Shown piece after piece: positions 27,681-40,500 of a stretch of DNA of 64,000 bases (positions within the stretch are counted from its first letter, which is position 1; the number at the start of each line of letters is the position of its first letter). The stretch comes from Oxyruncus cristatus (lineage: Eukaryota > Chordata > Aves > Passeriformes > Cotingidae): assembly GCA_013399855.1 (NCBI GenBank), contig VXAY01000172.1:3292129-3356128 (forward strand), written 5' to 3'. Under the pieces are notes generated by a model, which ran no database searches, was not told where the DNA came from, and saw only the letters and a program-made list of their open reading frames with translations. The translations under genes were made by a program, and so were the position numbers.

Positions 27681-28400
27681 GTAGTGGTTAATGGGTTGCT
27701 CTCAGCCTGGATGCTTGTAACAAGTGGAGTACTACACAGGTCTGTACTGGGACCTGTTCTGTTTTACATCTGTCAGTGATTTCGAGAAGGCAATGAAGTG
27801 TGTTCTCACCAAGTTCCCAGATGACACCAAACTGGGCAGAGCAGCCAAATATGCCCGAGATGAGGGCCACCAGTCAAAGGGACCTAGATGGGCTAGAGGG
27901 TCGGGCTGATATGAAATGATGAAATTCAAAAAGAACAAACAAATGTCTGGAAGCTGTGAAGGAAAAACCCCATGCAGGTTTTTTTCATACAGACATTGAG
28001 AATACTGCATCGAGAGTACTCCACCCAGTTTTGGGCCTCCCAGTATGGGATATTGATAAACCAGAGTGAGTTCACTGAAGGCCACCAAGATCATCAGGAA
28101 GCTGGAGCAGAGGCTGGGTGCAGACACGCTGAGGGAAGAGGGCTTGTTCAGCCTGGTTTTGGGAAGAACTGGTGGCAGCTTTTCAACACCTGGGAGGAGG
28201 TTACCAAGAAAAGGAAGCCGGGCTCTTCTGAGCCCTGCATGGCCAAAGGGTGAGACACAAAATGACAAATTGTAACAAGCAAAGCTGCAACTTGACATGA
28301 GAATAAATTTTTTCACCAGCCAAACTTTGGAGCAGGTTGTCCAAAGAGGTTACACATGCTTCGACCTTGGCAGTATTCATGGTTATTCATGGTTACACAG
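27681..28400 (+). mobile_element. CR1 LINE fragment with reverse-transcriptase remnant
   Basis: This is a plus-strand relic of a CR1 non-LTR retrotransposon. The start carries the ORF2 segment just before the RT active site: nucleotides around 27745-27770 read like the conserved 'SVLGPVLFN' block, though frameshifted. A frame around 27776-27840 then reads SDFEKAMKCVLTKFPDDTKLGRAA, the degraded counterpart of the CR1 [FY]ADDTKLG catalytic motif, with the residue before the two aspartates changed to proline. Sequence from about 28010 onward (CCACCCAGTTTTGGGCC, then AAGATCATCAGGAAGCTGGAGCA) matches the later ORF2 and 3' part of CR1. Some consensus appears to be missing between about 27960 and 28005, so there is an internal deletion, and frameshifts and stops are present. 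It is dead. Its ends are approximate and the terminal CR1 octamer repeat is not recognisable. Confidence 0.9.
28375..28394. repeat. Tandem 10-bp duplication inside the CR1 tail
   Basis: ATTCATGGTT occurs twice back to back near the 3' end of the CR1 fragment. The usual CR1 sequence at this place has a single ATTCAA-like segment, so this is probably a slippage duplication after insertion. Confidence 0.6.
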
Positions 28401-31400
28401 GGAGCAGAGTCAGAGCAATTGCAGTGATGCTTTCTTTAAACGTGATGCTTGACTTGGAAATCTTTGTGCCGGCACAGCAGACTGAGTGAAGCTGCTTTGC
28501 AAATACCTGAAGAATGTCTGAAACTTCCTAAGAGACTTCTCTGACCACTGTTGGAGGATCCATTTTCATAATTCAATATGATTTTTTACAATCTAAGATC
28601 CGTGCATACATTTAAAGGGAAAATTTTGAATATATGCCCTTGTATTTCTACAGCACTGGTTAAAAAGAAAACAATTCAAACAACTCTAATATCAGGATAG
28701 AGAGAAACTGTTAGGATAATTCCTCAAGTATCTGTCTTTCGACATATTTAATCATTTCCCTTGTGACCTTGGCAGAGAAACTAGGTCTGTGACAGGCTGC
28801 TAGTACAAAGAAAGACTGTATTCCACACCAAAGGAGAGTTCCACACAACTCTGCAATAACAAAAACAAAATGAAATTACATAAAGTGCATGGTCATACAC
28901 ATAGGAGTAAGAATTCCTGTGACAAGCTGGAAATTACAAATGAGAAAGAAGAAGATGTTCTAGTGCATCAGAGGATGACTGAGCAATCACTGTGATGTGG
29001 CACACAGAACACTAAGATATTCTGTGTGAGATGTCAGGAAAGACAGAGGAGTATTAATGTCAGGATACAAAGTGCTAATCAGAATGAAACATATTACAGG
29101 CAAGATCTTGTCACTCATACTCAAGAAAAATTAAATCACAATAGAGCAACTACAGAGAATTTTGACACTAATAAAAATAAGATAAATGCTAAAGATGTAG
29201 ATAAAACAGCTCATATGAAAGAAAAGTCTGATCTAACTATTAATAAGCTGACAAAATTCACTACTTTGAATATTTCCTTTACAATACCCTTTACATGTAA
29301 ATAATTACAAATTAAAATGACAAGCATTATATACTACTTTGTTTCTCTAGACATCAGTTTTGGCATATTTTTCTTCTACATGTCTCTTTTTTTCCTTCAT
29401 CTTCTGTTCCAGGACTATGGATAGCAACAAGTTTGAAATTCATTTCAACATGGATCCTCACAGAGACAGAAAAACTTATATTTTTCTCTAAGAGTTACAG
29501 GAAATTTCAGCAGGAATATCAATTATCTAGGAGAAACAAATTACAGTGTTCTCCTCAGGCCTGTGCAACTATGAATTTGTACTGCTGGAGTCAAGAATCT
29601 GATTGTCATTCTTCAGGCAAGGTCACTAAAAATCCCGTAATTTCCTCCACTAACATCACAGGCTTTGTTTTCAAGGCTGGCAGTAAATGTACAGTGTTCT
29701 TCACGTCAGACAATGTTAAGCATTACATGGCAATTTGCCTGTCAATTAATCCTCATGGCTCTCCTGGCAGGTAGTTTAGACACGTGCCTAAGACCATGAA
29801 AGTAAATCAACGAGGATAAGAACACAGCAACGTCCATCTCTCAGGTTGACCATTAGACCACGCTCCTCTTCTAAGAAGGGATCCTGGCAAATTCCAGACT
29901 TTATGGGAAAGAGGTTCTGTTTAAACATTAAAACTTTAAAGCACTTACCGGAATAAAAAAAAAGGAATTGGAAATAGAAAAGATGAGAAATCCAAGTTAA
30001 TCCAAGAAATGCGATAGCAATTGATCACAGTGCAGTCTGGAAGGAAAATGCAATCGATACAGAGGGGAAGAAATCAAATCAAACAGATACTGCTTCAGTG
30101 ACTTAAGCAAAGACCCTCAAATTGCAGCTAGGGGTGACTTACTTGTTCCCACCCCTACTGCATGATGAATACTAGAAAGCTAAACATTAAGAAATGTCAT
30201 CTAATGACAATATACATCTTTCTATACTACTGTGTAAAAGTGGCAAAACACAAGTCTGAAATTGCTATTAGAATGTCTATTCAGTGTTTTAGAAATGGCT
30301 TACTCACCAAACACTGCTTACTCACTGCAAGGGAGCATTTTGGTGCACCTGTGCTCCTGGAAAATGATGTTAGCATGAAAATTTGCTTTGCTTTTAATAT
30401 CTTTTTCTAGCATTGATGTTTTCATGACAACTTGATATTTTTGGTGACAACTTCATTTTGTTCCAGGTAATAGGAATGTAACACTGTTAATGAAAACAAT
30501 GCTAACTTTTACAAAGTTTATGTCATTACCGGCCTAGAAAGGAAGTACCACACAGGCAAGCATCCTAAATACTAAGCAAATACTACTTTCATCTAGGAAA
30601 TAAATGATCATGATTTTTTAGAATATTATTTTGTACCTAAGAAGTAACTGGAGCAAGGTCAGTATTGTCCTATATATGCCTAGAGAACAGCAATACTATT
30701 TTGCTATGAAAATCAGAATATTTCATTAGAGAATCTGAACTTGAGCTTGGGGCTTTTTGGCAGGGTTGATTTGTTTTTTTAAAAGAAAAGTAGGGAGTTC
30801 CCAACTCTGGAACACTGAAGTCTCATAATCAAGAGATCAAAAGTCAAGCTCCATTATCCATATTTTATGGTATTTTATTCCATGTGTAGCTACAGTAATT
30901 GCCAACACTTTCACACAGCACAATATTACTTAGATAAAAGTAAGAATGCAAAATCTAGCTCAAAGGTTTTCAGGAGAAATTTGGAAGAAAAGATTGCTTT
31001 TGAGTTTACTCATTCTGCTCTCTAATCCTAAGATTGTTCAATCTCTCATAGGATTAACTCTGAGGGAAATACTTGCATACATACCTTCCTGTGTCCTATA
31101 TTTGCTTTCTGTAATATATCTGGTACAGTTTTTTTAAAGAGACTCACTAGGTCACATCAGGAACTTATCTGGTCCCAAAGGAGAAATGATGGTCCAGTTT
31201 CTTTCCTTTTCTCCTGATATGGGTCAATATTACATAGGGGGGTACTTAACCCCCTGCTTTTCATGGACAAGTGAGTCATGCCCTGGATTAAGAACACACA
31301 CACATTAATGTACATCTGATCTTTAAACCCCAAGGTCAAATCAAACTCTTTTTTTCTTTCAGATACAAGTAACTCTGAGAATATGAGACTTTTTGCCTTC

Positions 31401-32372
31401 CAACTTATGTTTCATTGAGTTTTAATTCTAATTTATTTTTAATATAAGGATTCTCTGAGTTGAGTTTTCTCGCGTTTCATTTTTATCAAAAAAGTTTTCC
31501 CTCAATGTTTTTTTAATCAAAAAACCATTTTCCCTCAGAATTTAAGCCCTTCTTTCTTCCCAAGGCTTAGATGACATTATAAAATGAATACTGTTTCTTT
31601 AAAGCTGACACAGTAAGAATGTACAGGCTGTCTTAGATAGCAGGCCATTTCATTTCTCATAAGCATGCTATCATTAGCTACCTTTAGGAGAATGAATGTT
31701 ATTGATTGGTTCAAATCAAACTTGTGACCTGGTGGCAGTCTTAGATGTTTGTTACAAAGCATCATCTCCTCATTAATCTTTCATTAGACAGCATGATCCG
31801 AGAAGCCAGCAGCAGTCACACCACTCTTACTCTCTCGAGTGATGCCACCACAGAGTGCTCCCTTATTGGATCACAGCAATTACTGGCCTTACAACGCAGA
31901 TTCTGAAAGCCTTATCGAATTTCCTCCTGGAGATGGCAAGCTTACAAAGAGTCATGTGCTGTTTCTTGGGTGAGGACATCACCAAATTACAACAAAATGC
32001 AGTAAACTCAAGTCATTTGCAATTAATCATGTGACTCTCGTTTCTGAGATGATACATCTTCATTTACAGCATATGAAGTATTTTACAGAAAGCCCAAATA
32101 CATAAAATATAGGTGCCTTAAAAAGTTCCAGTCAAAGAACAGGTAACTGCTAAATCACATTTCTGCCCTGGAGAAACGAAGCAGAATCTCTGGTATCTGG
32201 CTTGCTGGCATCTCAGTGCTGTGATTTAAAGGAACTGGGAAACAACTGCAGGCAAACAGCAGATAGTATGAGAAAGAAGCATCTGTTCCCAAGGACATAA
32301 ACACTGCTGGAACAGAGCCCAAGAGGGGAAGATTGGTTCTTATTTTCATCTCAACAGCACATCATGAGGCCT

Positions 32373-32393
32373 GGGGGTGGGTGGTGGTGGGGG
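32373..32393 (+). repeat. G/T-rich tract (GGGGGTGGGTGG type)
   Basis: This 21-base tract contains only G and T, with two runs of five G and one run of three. It may form a weak or two-layer G-quadruplex. It is a low-complexity sequence without other context. Confidence 0.6.
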
Positions 32394-33230
32394 AAATGGT
32401 GCAACTCTAACAATACATGATTATTCACATGCAAACATTAAAAAGGTTAAAATTTTAGTGCCTCTGAGTGAAGAAGAGCCCTTCAATACTGCAACTGACC
32501 TACACTTCCAGGGATCCTATACTTCCTCAGGTTTACAAGTATAAGGATTGTATCACCAAGATATTTTTTGCAGCCATATAAAAGTAGCATTACAATCTGA
32601 GCACAAGACATCCCATTAACCTCTGCAACCACTAAAATAAAAAGGCCTAGCAAAGGGCAAAATAACTCTCTATTAGAAAAGAACTCAAAAATGCATACTG
32701 CAGAAATGTTCTTACTCATACAGTTTAAAAATTATTCTGGCTAAATCACAAAGTTTTGTTCAGGGATATGGAAAAGTGACATGCACAGTGCACACAGACA
32801 TAAAGCAACCACCTCATTATTGCCTCAGGCAAGGTGGAGAACACCTTCTAGTACCACAGATGTACCTCCAAGAAACATCATCCATGGCCACTCCCCCAGC
32901 AAGCCCAAGAGCTATCCACCATGACTGAGAAAGGACAGGCAGCCTACCTAGAGTATCAAAAATTAAGACTGACTTAATTTTTAAGACACTTCCAAGACAG
33001 GTAGATTTAGGTAAAATACAGGACAGGTAGGTGTGCCTAATGCTCTAAGTTGTGGGTTCATCTCACTAAGGGCAGCACAAAATGTCAGTGTGACACTTAA
33101 TACACAAACTCCAGTGGTTCAGAGTTTTTGCTCTTAAAAGGTAATTTGAGCTTTTGGAAACTGAAATGCCTCCTTTTTTATTATGCTGTTGGCTTGGGCA
33201 CTTAGTTAAGTATTTATCTCCTCTTGTGTT

Positions 33231-33258
33231 CAATGATAGCAGGGAACAGCTATCATTG
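33231..33258. repeat. Perfect 10-bp inverted repeat, 8-nt loop
   Basis: CAATGATAGC at 33231-33240 is the exact reverse complement of GCTATCATTG at 33249-33258. The 8-base loop is AGGGAACA. Flanks do not extend the stem. Confidence 0.7.
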
Positions 33259-33826
33259 TTCTATCAAGTTCCTCCACCCAAGCACACACATTTGGAGAAG
33301 CAAAATGATACTACCCTAATTCACAAGACATATGCCAATATGCCATAGTATCTTGCATGATAAAAATCAGTCCCTTGTCTCTTATGCCTGGGTTGTGACA
33401 ACAGCAAACACTGACAACATGAACTGACACAGCTGTAATTCACTGTAGATTCACTGTACAGATCTAGACCTGGTATTCATCACGGAAGTCACCCTTCAAG
33501 TTTCACACTAACCTCAAAACACTTTGCCATGTCATGGTTCCTCAGTGAGGAACATGAACCTTGCAAAGATTTTAACTGTAATGGGCTGTTTTAGCTCACA
33601 CACTCCTGCTCTCTGTAGCTACCTGCCAAATTTTGGGTAAGATACTACTATTCTGAAAAAAAGATGCAAGCTCTGCTGAAAAATTTCTCAAATGCAAACA
33701 TTCCATTCTGATGCAAAAACTGTGACTGCTAAGAGAGGGGGAAAATATATGAGCACTTTCAAGAGAAAACAAACAAGAACAAGGTATGTTTATATATCTT
33801 TAGTTGAACATAACATGTATTCATTT

Positions 33827-33840
33827 AAAAAAAAAAAAAA
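33827..33840. repeat. Poly(A) tract (A14)
   Basis: A simple homopolymer with no retrocopy recognised beside it. Confidence 0.8.
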
Positions 33841-36405
33841 CCTGAAATTTAATTATATCCAGTAGAAAACAATGCATCTTTCATAGTCTTCCAGTGCATT
33901 TACATTACAGATTTAAACATTTTAGCAACAACAGTTGATTACAACAAATACACTCCAAATTCTAACAACAAAAGAGTTGTCAATCCTCAGGCAAGATTGT
34001 AAACCAACAGACAGAGACTTCTTGGATGACAGCCCTATGTCTTGACAAAACGCAGTAATAATAACATTAATAAGCCTAAAACCCTAATTAATATTCAAAC
34101 ACATGAGTATGAAAAAATTTAACCAGTGCAACTATATTAGAAATCAGCCAGAGATTACTGTAACTGAAAGGTAAGCATCCACGGGGCAAATGGTAAAAAC
34201 TGTGTTACACAACTGTTTTGGTTGGGGAATATATTCCAACTGAAACTGCAGAAATAATTTAGGCAGCTATATAAACATAATTTAAGGATACAGAGGTTAA
34301 AACCTTGAAAAGAATCTTTACTGAACCACGAATGGCTTCTTTCTGAGACACCTCTGTATCACAGCTTTCCATTGCACCGTCCTTGAAGAGTGATTCCCAA
34401 ATACTGAATTTTTATTTCCAATTCCTAAAGCACAGAAAGTGTCGGTGAATGTTTCTCATCCAAGTTTTTATGGAAGCTAATCAACCCTGACTCACAAAAT
34501 GTAATAAAAATCAGAGCACAGGGATAAAAACTGCGTGAGTCGTATCACTTAATCATATGCACCATGAACCTATTTTAAGCATGAGGCTGATGCACGGTTA
34601 TTTCTTCTTTTTAACTCCTGGAAACACACCCATTAGGGAATCACCGTACTGTTAACTTACTATAACTTTCCCATGAATAGTCTGTATATTACTATCATTC
34701 TGTGAAATGTTGAAACTGAAAGGAACTACACAAGGCTCTGACTTTTAAACCCCAGAGAATTAATAAGTCATGCTTAAGAAGTAGAAAATGTGTGAAAGAC
34801 AAATGGGTTACATTCTAGAAGGACCAAGAAAGGCATAATTTCATTTTCCAACTTACCGAGCCTCACAATTCCTTGCTCAAATTGCTGGAGACTGATAAAC
34901 TGTAGGTGCAATCATGGTCATGGTCATCCGAGCTTATTATAATCAAAGCAGGGGCAGCTTGCATTTTTCAACAATGCTATTCATTTAACCTAAAAAGTCA
35001 GAAGTGGATTATTTCCAGCAGTAAAGCATAATGGGACATATGAAACATGTCTGACATAACTGACTTTAAAGTCAACCAGTCCACATAAAGCCGTCTGTGC
35101 TAGCAGAAAGGACTGGAACAGCAGGATGCTGCTTCACAAGGACAAAGCCCTGCAATTTTTGACTAAACTTCAAGCAGCTAGATGGATTTCTTAACGCCTT
35201 CCCGATCCAAACGGTTTGTCTAATGGCAGTAGTTCCTTCCACAGTACAGTGGCAAAATGAAGCCCTGCATTGGGAAAAACGAGTAAGTTGTCTCCAAGTG
35301 TCTCCCTGCAAGATGTTACAAGACATCATATGTGGAATATCTTTCAGTCTGGTACACGTGATGCATTGAATGTTGATCTTCAGACCCAGAAGCTTCCTGC
35401 ACAAGGAGGCCTTGAAAAGACATAATAGCTGCATTTTTGTAAATGAAATGTGTGTATTTCCATACTTCCCTCAGGCTCTAGCTTGCTTGGCTGGAAAAGA
35501 GAATTTAAATGAAGCAGCTCATCTGCTTCTCCACAAGATGACAAGAATTCTTTTCATTCTAAGAAAACATTTTACTTTTGAAAAATCATGTTTTCTGACA
35601 ACAAAAAGAAATCATACCAGAATCCTCATTTCACCAATCCTAATTCCATCCATTTCAACAACTATTACTTTGCTTGCCTTTCATTATTCCTTACCCCTAA
35701 ACCACAAGTCCCTACTTTTCTGTTTTATGTGAGGCCTTCTGACTTTCTTTGCTTGACCACCTAGAAATGTTCCAGGAGGCTAAGATATGTGAAATAAAAT
35801 CAAATATACAGAACAGAAACTAGATTTTTCATACATAAACACAATCAGTTGAAAATGTCAAAATTACACTGAGGGTATTCCTTGAAATTTTGGAATAAAT
35901 AGTATGGCTTCATTAAAAATTAAGACACCACAGTCAGAAATGTTAATGTCTTGAGTGTTAGACTGTACTTTGCTCAGCCAGTATCACTGATATAATTCTG
36001 TTGAATTAATAAATACAGCTGAATACATTTTCTGAATTTTGTCAGAGGCCTGGCAGCAAGTTCCTTACAAAAAAGAAATCTTTTGGAAAGCCTGAATAAT
36101 GGTATCCTTCCTGATATACACTCAGGGCAGAAAACAAAAAGTGTGATAAAAAACCCACTGGATGTGGGCTTAGAGAAAGACCTGAATTTATGCTTATATA
36201 AGGTGACAGATCCTCGCACAAAGGAGACTGTAATTTGTTTCCAATTGAATTCTCAGTGAATTTAATCTCACAACTGTAATATAAAACCTCAACAAGTATT
36301 CTAATAAAATTCCTGTATTTGATTCTATGCACAATTCTTACTTACAAACTTTGATCCTACCTTCTTCATATATTTCAGAGAACAACCCCTGTTCCCAGGG
36401 GTTTG

Positions 36406-36420
36406 TTTTTTTTTTTTTTT
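36406..36420. repeat. Poly(T) tract (T15)
   Basis: Fifteen T residues followed by CAG, which gives a perfect-looking plus-strand splice acceptor. There is no matching donor or open coding exon immediately downstream that I can defend, so it is listed as a homopolymer. Confidence 0.8.
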
Positions 36421-37501
36421 CAGAAAATTCCAAACTCTCAAAGGCTGAAACCAGATATAAAACAGGGAGGGAAAATTAACTTGTCTGAGAGAACGACCAT
36501 TAACTCACAGTCGTCAGATTAATACAGAAATTGGGTTCCTAGAATTATCCAGCCTGGTCACTGGCTTTCTAAATCTTATATAGGTGATGCAATACTTAAG
36601 TGTTGTTAAGGATTAAATCGTTAAGCACTGACAGAGCAGAGCAGTTAAGCAAATAAGCCTGATGAAGTAAGCAACTAAATATGAGATGTGACTTCCATGA
36701 AGAAAGTCGTACTATGATAAGCTTAGAAAGGTTTCTACAGCTGACTTCCAAACACATAGGATTACAGGAGGAAGAGTTACCCAGATAAGACAAAAATATA
36801 TTTAAACAATTATTAAATTAGGTAAAGCAGGTTCTAAAAACCTATTTATTACACTGACCTATGAAAACCTGAAAACGTTCCTGTCAAGAGCAGTAGCAAC
36901 TTTAAATGCTATCAAATACAGCAAGGTCATAATACCCACATTTGTGCTGAAGTCAGAGTAACTGAGGATAACAAGACCTGATCAATTCATAGACAGAACA
37001 TTTTTCCATAGACAACTCAGAGCTGAACAAAGGAAATCCCTCACCAGTACTAAAGGATGATAAACTAGATGTTTGTTCTGTAGAGATCAACATTCATCTG
37101 GAATCTAGACTGTTTAGTTTAGAACAAATGGTGTAAGAATGATTGGTAGTGAGAGGAAATACTGTGAACAAGTTTACATATATCTCATTCCAAAAGCAGA
37201 CTTTCTGCTTCACGAAAAACCCCCAAGTTTAATGCCAAAACCCAATCAAAATAATTCACAACCCTGCCTCTGAATAATTACATTTTTGCTGGTCTTGCCA
37301 CAAAATTGTGTAATTTCATTAACTGTACTATTTCAACATCAGAAATACGTATTCTGCATGTTTGTATATATTAAGTTAACACACATTTTCCAGACATCCA
37401 CATCAGTAATAACAGTGATATCTTTTAAAGAGATTTGCAAGCATGGCTGAGCCTTGCTCATATACAGAGTGCTTAACAAAAGATGAAACTAAATATATTT
37501 T

Positions 37502-37512
37502 GGGGGGGGGGG
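37502..37512. repeat. G11 homopolymer
   Basis: Eleven consecutive G residues within otherwise AT-rich DNA. Such runs are unusual at this base composition and error-prone in sequencing. Confidence 0.8.
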
Positions 37513-40500
37513 TTGGATTTTACAAGAGCTTCTGGCACAGCATAACTTCCTTCTATGCTGTCAGATCCAGATCAGATTTGAGAAAAACAAAACATGTTCT
37601 CATTTACATTTAAGCCTGTGGTATATCATCCCTAGCATGGAATTTCTCTGTAAGCAAAATTCTCTTAGGTAGAGCATTATTTACTAATCAAGTGTTTGGT
37701 AATGCCTTAAGCAATTCCAATACCTCCTATACAGTTAACAGTGTACTTTCCAAGGACTGTAGAATGTATATTCTTCAGAGATTTAGAATTACCTACCACA
37801 GTGAGTCACACAAAATCCTAATACTTGTTTTCTTTCCAAACAGCCTTACTAGAACACGAGACTGAAAACTAAATATTTATTGCAAATGACTTGTTTTTGT
37901 AATATGCTCTGCAATTCTAATAATCAATTATTTGTAAAAAAAGGTTCTGTTTTCACGTGAGGCAAAATCCACTACAAGGAAATGAATTCATTATCTGTGC
38001 TGGGTGTTTTCTAGTAACTTCCTTGGATTATTTTTCTTCATGATAGAACTTTCTTGATTAGAAATTCATACACAAAATACTAAACTTGATAAATTAATCT
38101 AATTTACAACCAATAATATTAAATCCATTGGAATAGCAGTAAGATATAGATAAACCCAGCATTTTTATGTGTATTCGTAAATATGCATAAAATAAATTAC
38201 TTGTTACCATACTGTATGATTGGTGCTCTCTAGAACACCATCTTGGCAAAGAACGTATATGAATATAGTGGTTTATATACCAAGGCATACTAATACAAAG
38301 GTTCATTGTAACATAGCGATTGGAATCCAGAATTTGTATCCAACCTATCTTAAAAACAGACACCGTAGCTACCATATACAGAACAGAGTGTCTGATCCTA
38401 TTCTAACAACTGCACTCCCACTGACATCCCCGTCATATGAAGCACATCCATATGCACATTAAAACAATGCTTGCTACATTTTACGCATTAAAAACCCCAA
38501 ATAACTTGTTATGCAAAATACAGTGTGATATTACCTTGTGCAAAACCTGGCAGAAGAGTTAAAGTTTTAGATTAGTATAGGCACAGATGATGCACTAGAC
38601 TGGATGGTTAACCTGAACAGTTCTGTACGTATTTTGAGACGTACCTGATTAAGTAACTATACTTTACGATTGTGAATAATGCATTAAGAAAAAAAATATT
38701 TAATTCTGAACTGGTGTCATCAAAGAGAACAGAACTGCCTGATTTCATGTGAAAAATTAACATTATCAGGTAAAAGAGATGGCCATTTCAACAGTTACTG
38801 AAAGTGGAAATGCAGAACTGTGTCAAGTCCCTCCATGAACATTCCTGCTGACATAGGAGGAAGAGTTACCTACGCAGGATTAATATTTAACTGTAATGTC
38901 TGCTCAGCATTCAGAGCAATGAAAGAACAGGCAATGTACATCCAGTACAGGGAACAAACAAGGATCCAGAAATCCTATTTTTCCAGGGCATAGTTATATT
39001 CTGCTTACACAAACAGAACCCGCAGTGCATGCAGCCAAGAGGTAAACTAAGGTTCATGAAGGTGGCCATGGACACAGATGTGCAGCTATGAAAGGAAGAG
39101 AAAGATCACTTTTACATGGGAAGCTAATGGAACTTCAGCACACTGCTGGCTCCCACAAGAGCATTCTCATAAAGCCAAACTACTGCACACATTAAACCAT
39201 TGTTTTGGTGGTTGTTCACATTGGGTCTTAAACTGGCTATGCACTAACCACATTTTACCTCAGTCAAGTGATTTTTGAGGATGAAGTTTTATTTAACAGA
39301 AAACCCTTTCTGAGCCACGGGTAAACATATTTAGATTAAACGATACGTAGACTAGAAAACTTCAGGTCACTTAGTATTCTAGCAAGTAACTTTTTGCTAC
39401 TATAAATAGCAGTGTTGAGAATGAGCGAATTTAAGAATCTTTATGTATTTAAGTTGAACACTAAAGATTAATTCCATATGGCCCATTTCAGTTTTACATT
39501 CTGTACTGCTTGCTATGTCACTTCCCTACAACAGAAGATCTACAGATCTATACATGACTAAACCTGGGTAAGTGTAAAAATAATGCTGTAATTAGAATGT
39601 CCAGAATTACCCAAGATGTATGCATCATAAGGTACTTTTTAAAGTCACTTTAAAAATTTCTTGTGTACATCAGCACTTAGGATTTAAAAAGCGTGAAATA
39701 CAACCGACACACTTTTCTTTCATGTAAGATGTGTTCATGCTGGCCTATCAGGTTTTTTTCCATGAGAAAAAAAACTTTTGTTCTCCTTTAGTCTGAGTGG
39801 CTTTTATCTTACACCAACAGAAACAATAAAATCAAAGAGAAAGAGAAGTTTCTCCAAGAGTTGTCCTCATAAGGGAAAAAATTATGTTAACTTACAGTAA
39901 TTATAAATACAGTCATAACACTGGCTGCAATATAATCTAGACATGCCTATTCTAGCTTTGGAATAATTTTCTGGGATATTTGCAGAGATGTAGGTGGGGC
40001 GGCAGAAAGCTCAGAGATGGTCTAACAAAATGGTCTATTTTGGGCAGTTGGAAGCTCAATGGAATTGAAAGCTTTACAACAGCAACACAATGTGAATCCT
40101 TACACAAGATTAGCAAACCAAATACATACCTATGCTTCCCTGTAGTCTTTGATTCAGGGTACATGCTTGGATGATCAGTGCCCTCCCTTCCCTAGGTTCT
40201 GCCTTTACGTTTACAGGAATTAATACTTTCATTCTTCGAAAGGCCCATACAGGGATGAGACTGGAATGTCAGATCAACCATTACTATTTGATCCAAGAGA
40301 CGCTCTCCTGCAGGCTCCTTTGAAATTTGATACTAGATTCAGTTTTGCTGTAATCTTGGTTCAAGTGGCAAGTCAAATATTGACCTCAATTTAAGTCCTC
40401 TCTATACATTAAAAAACCCAACAACCCAGCTTGATATGGCACCGGAAAGTTAAAGGACAGGTAAAGGTCAATTTACATAACTCATACAATTCTTAGTGTG

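Noticed and set aside
27732..28316. 194-codon minus-strand frame
   Set aside because: It is antisense to the CR1 fragment, whose plus-strand reading explains the sequence.
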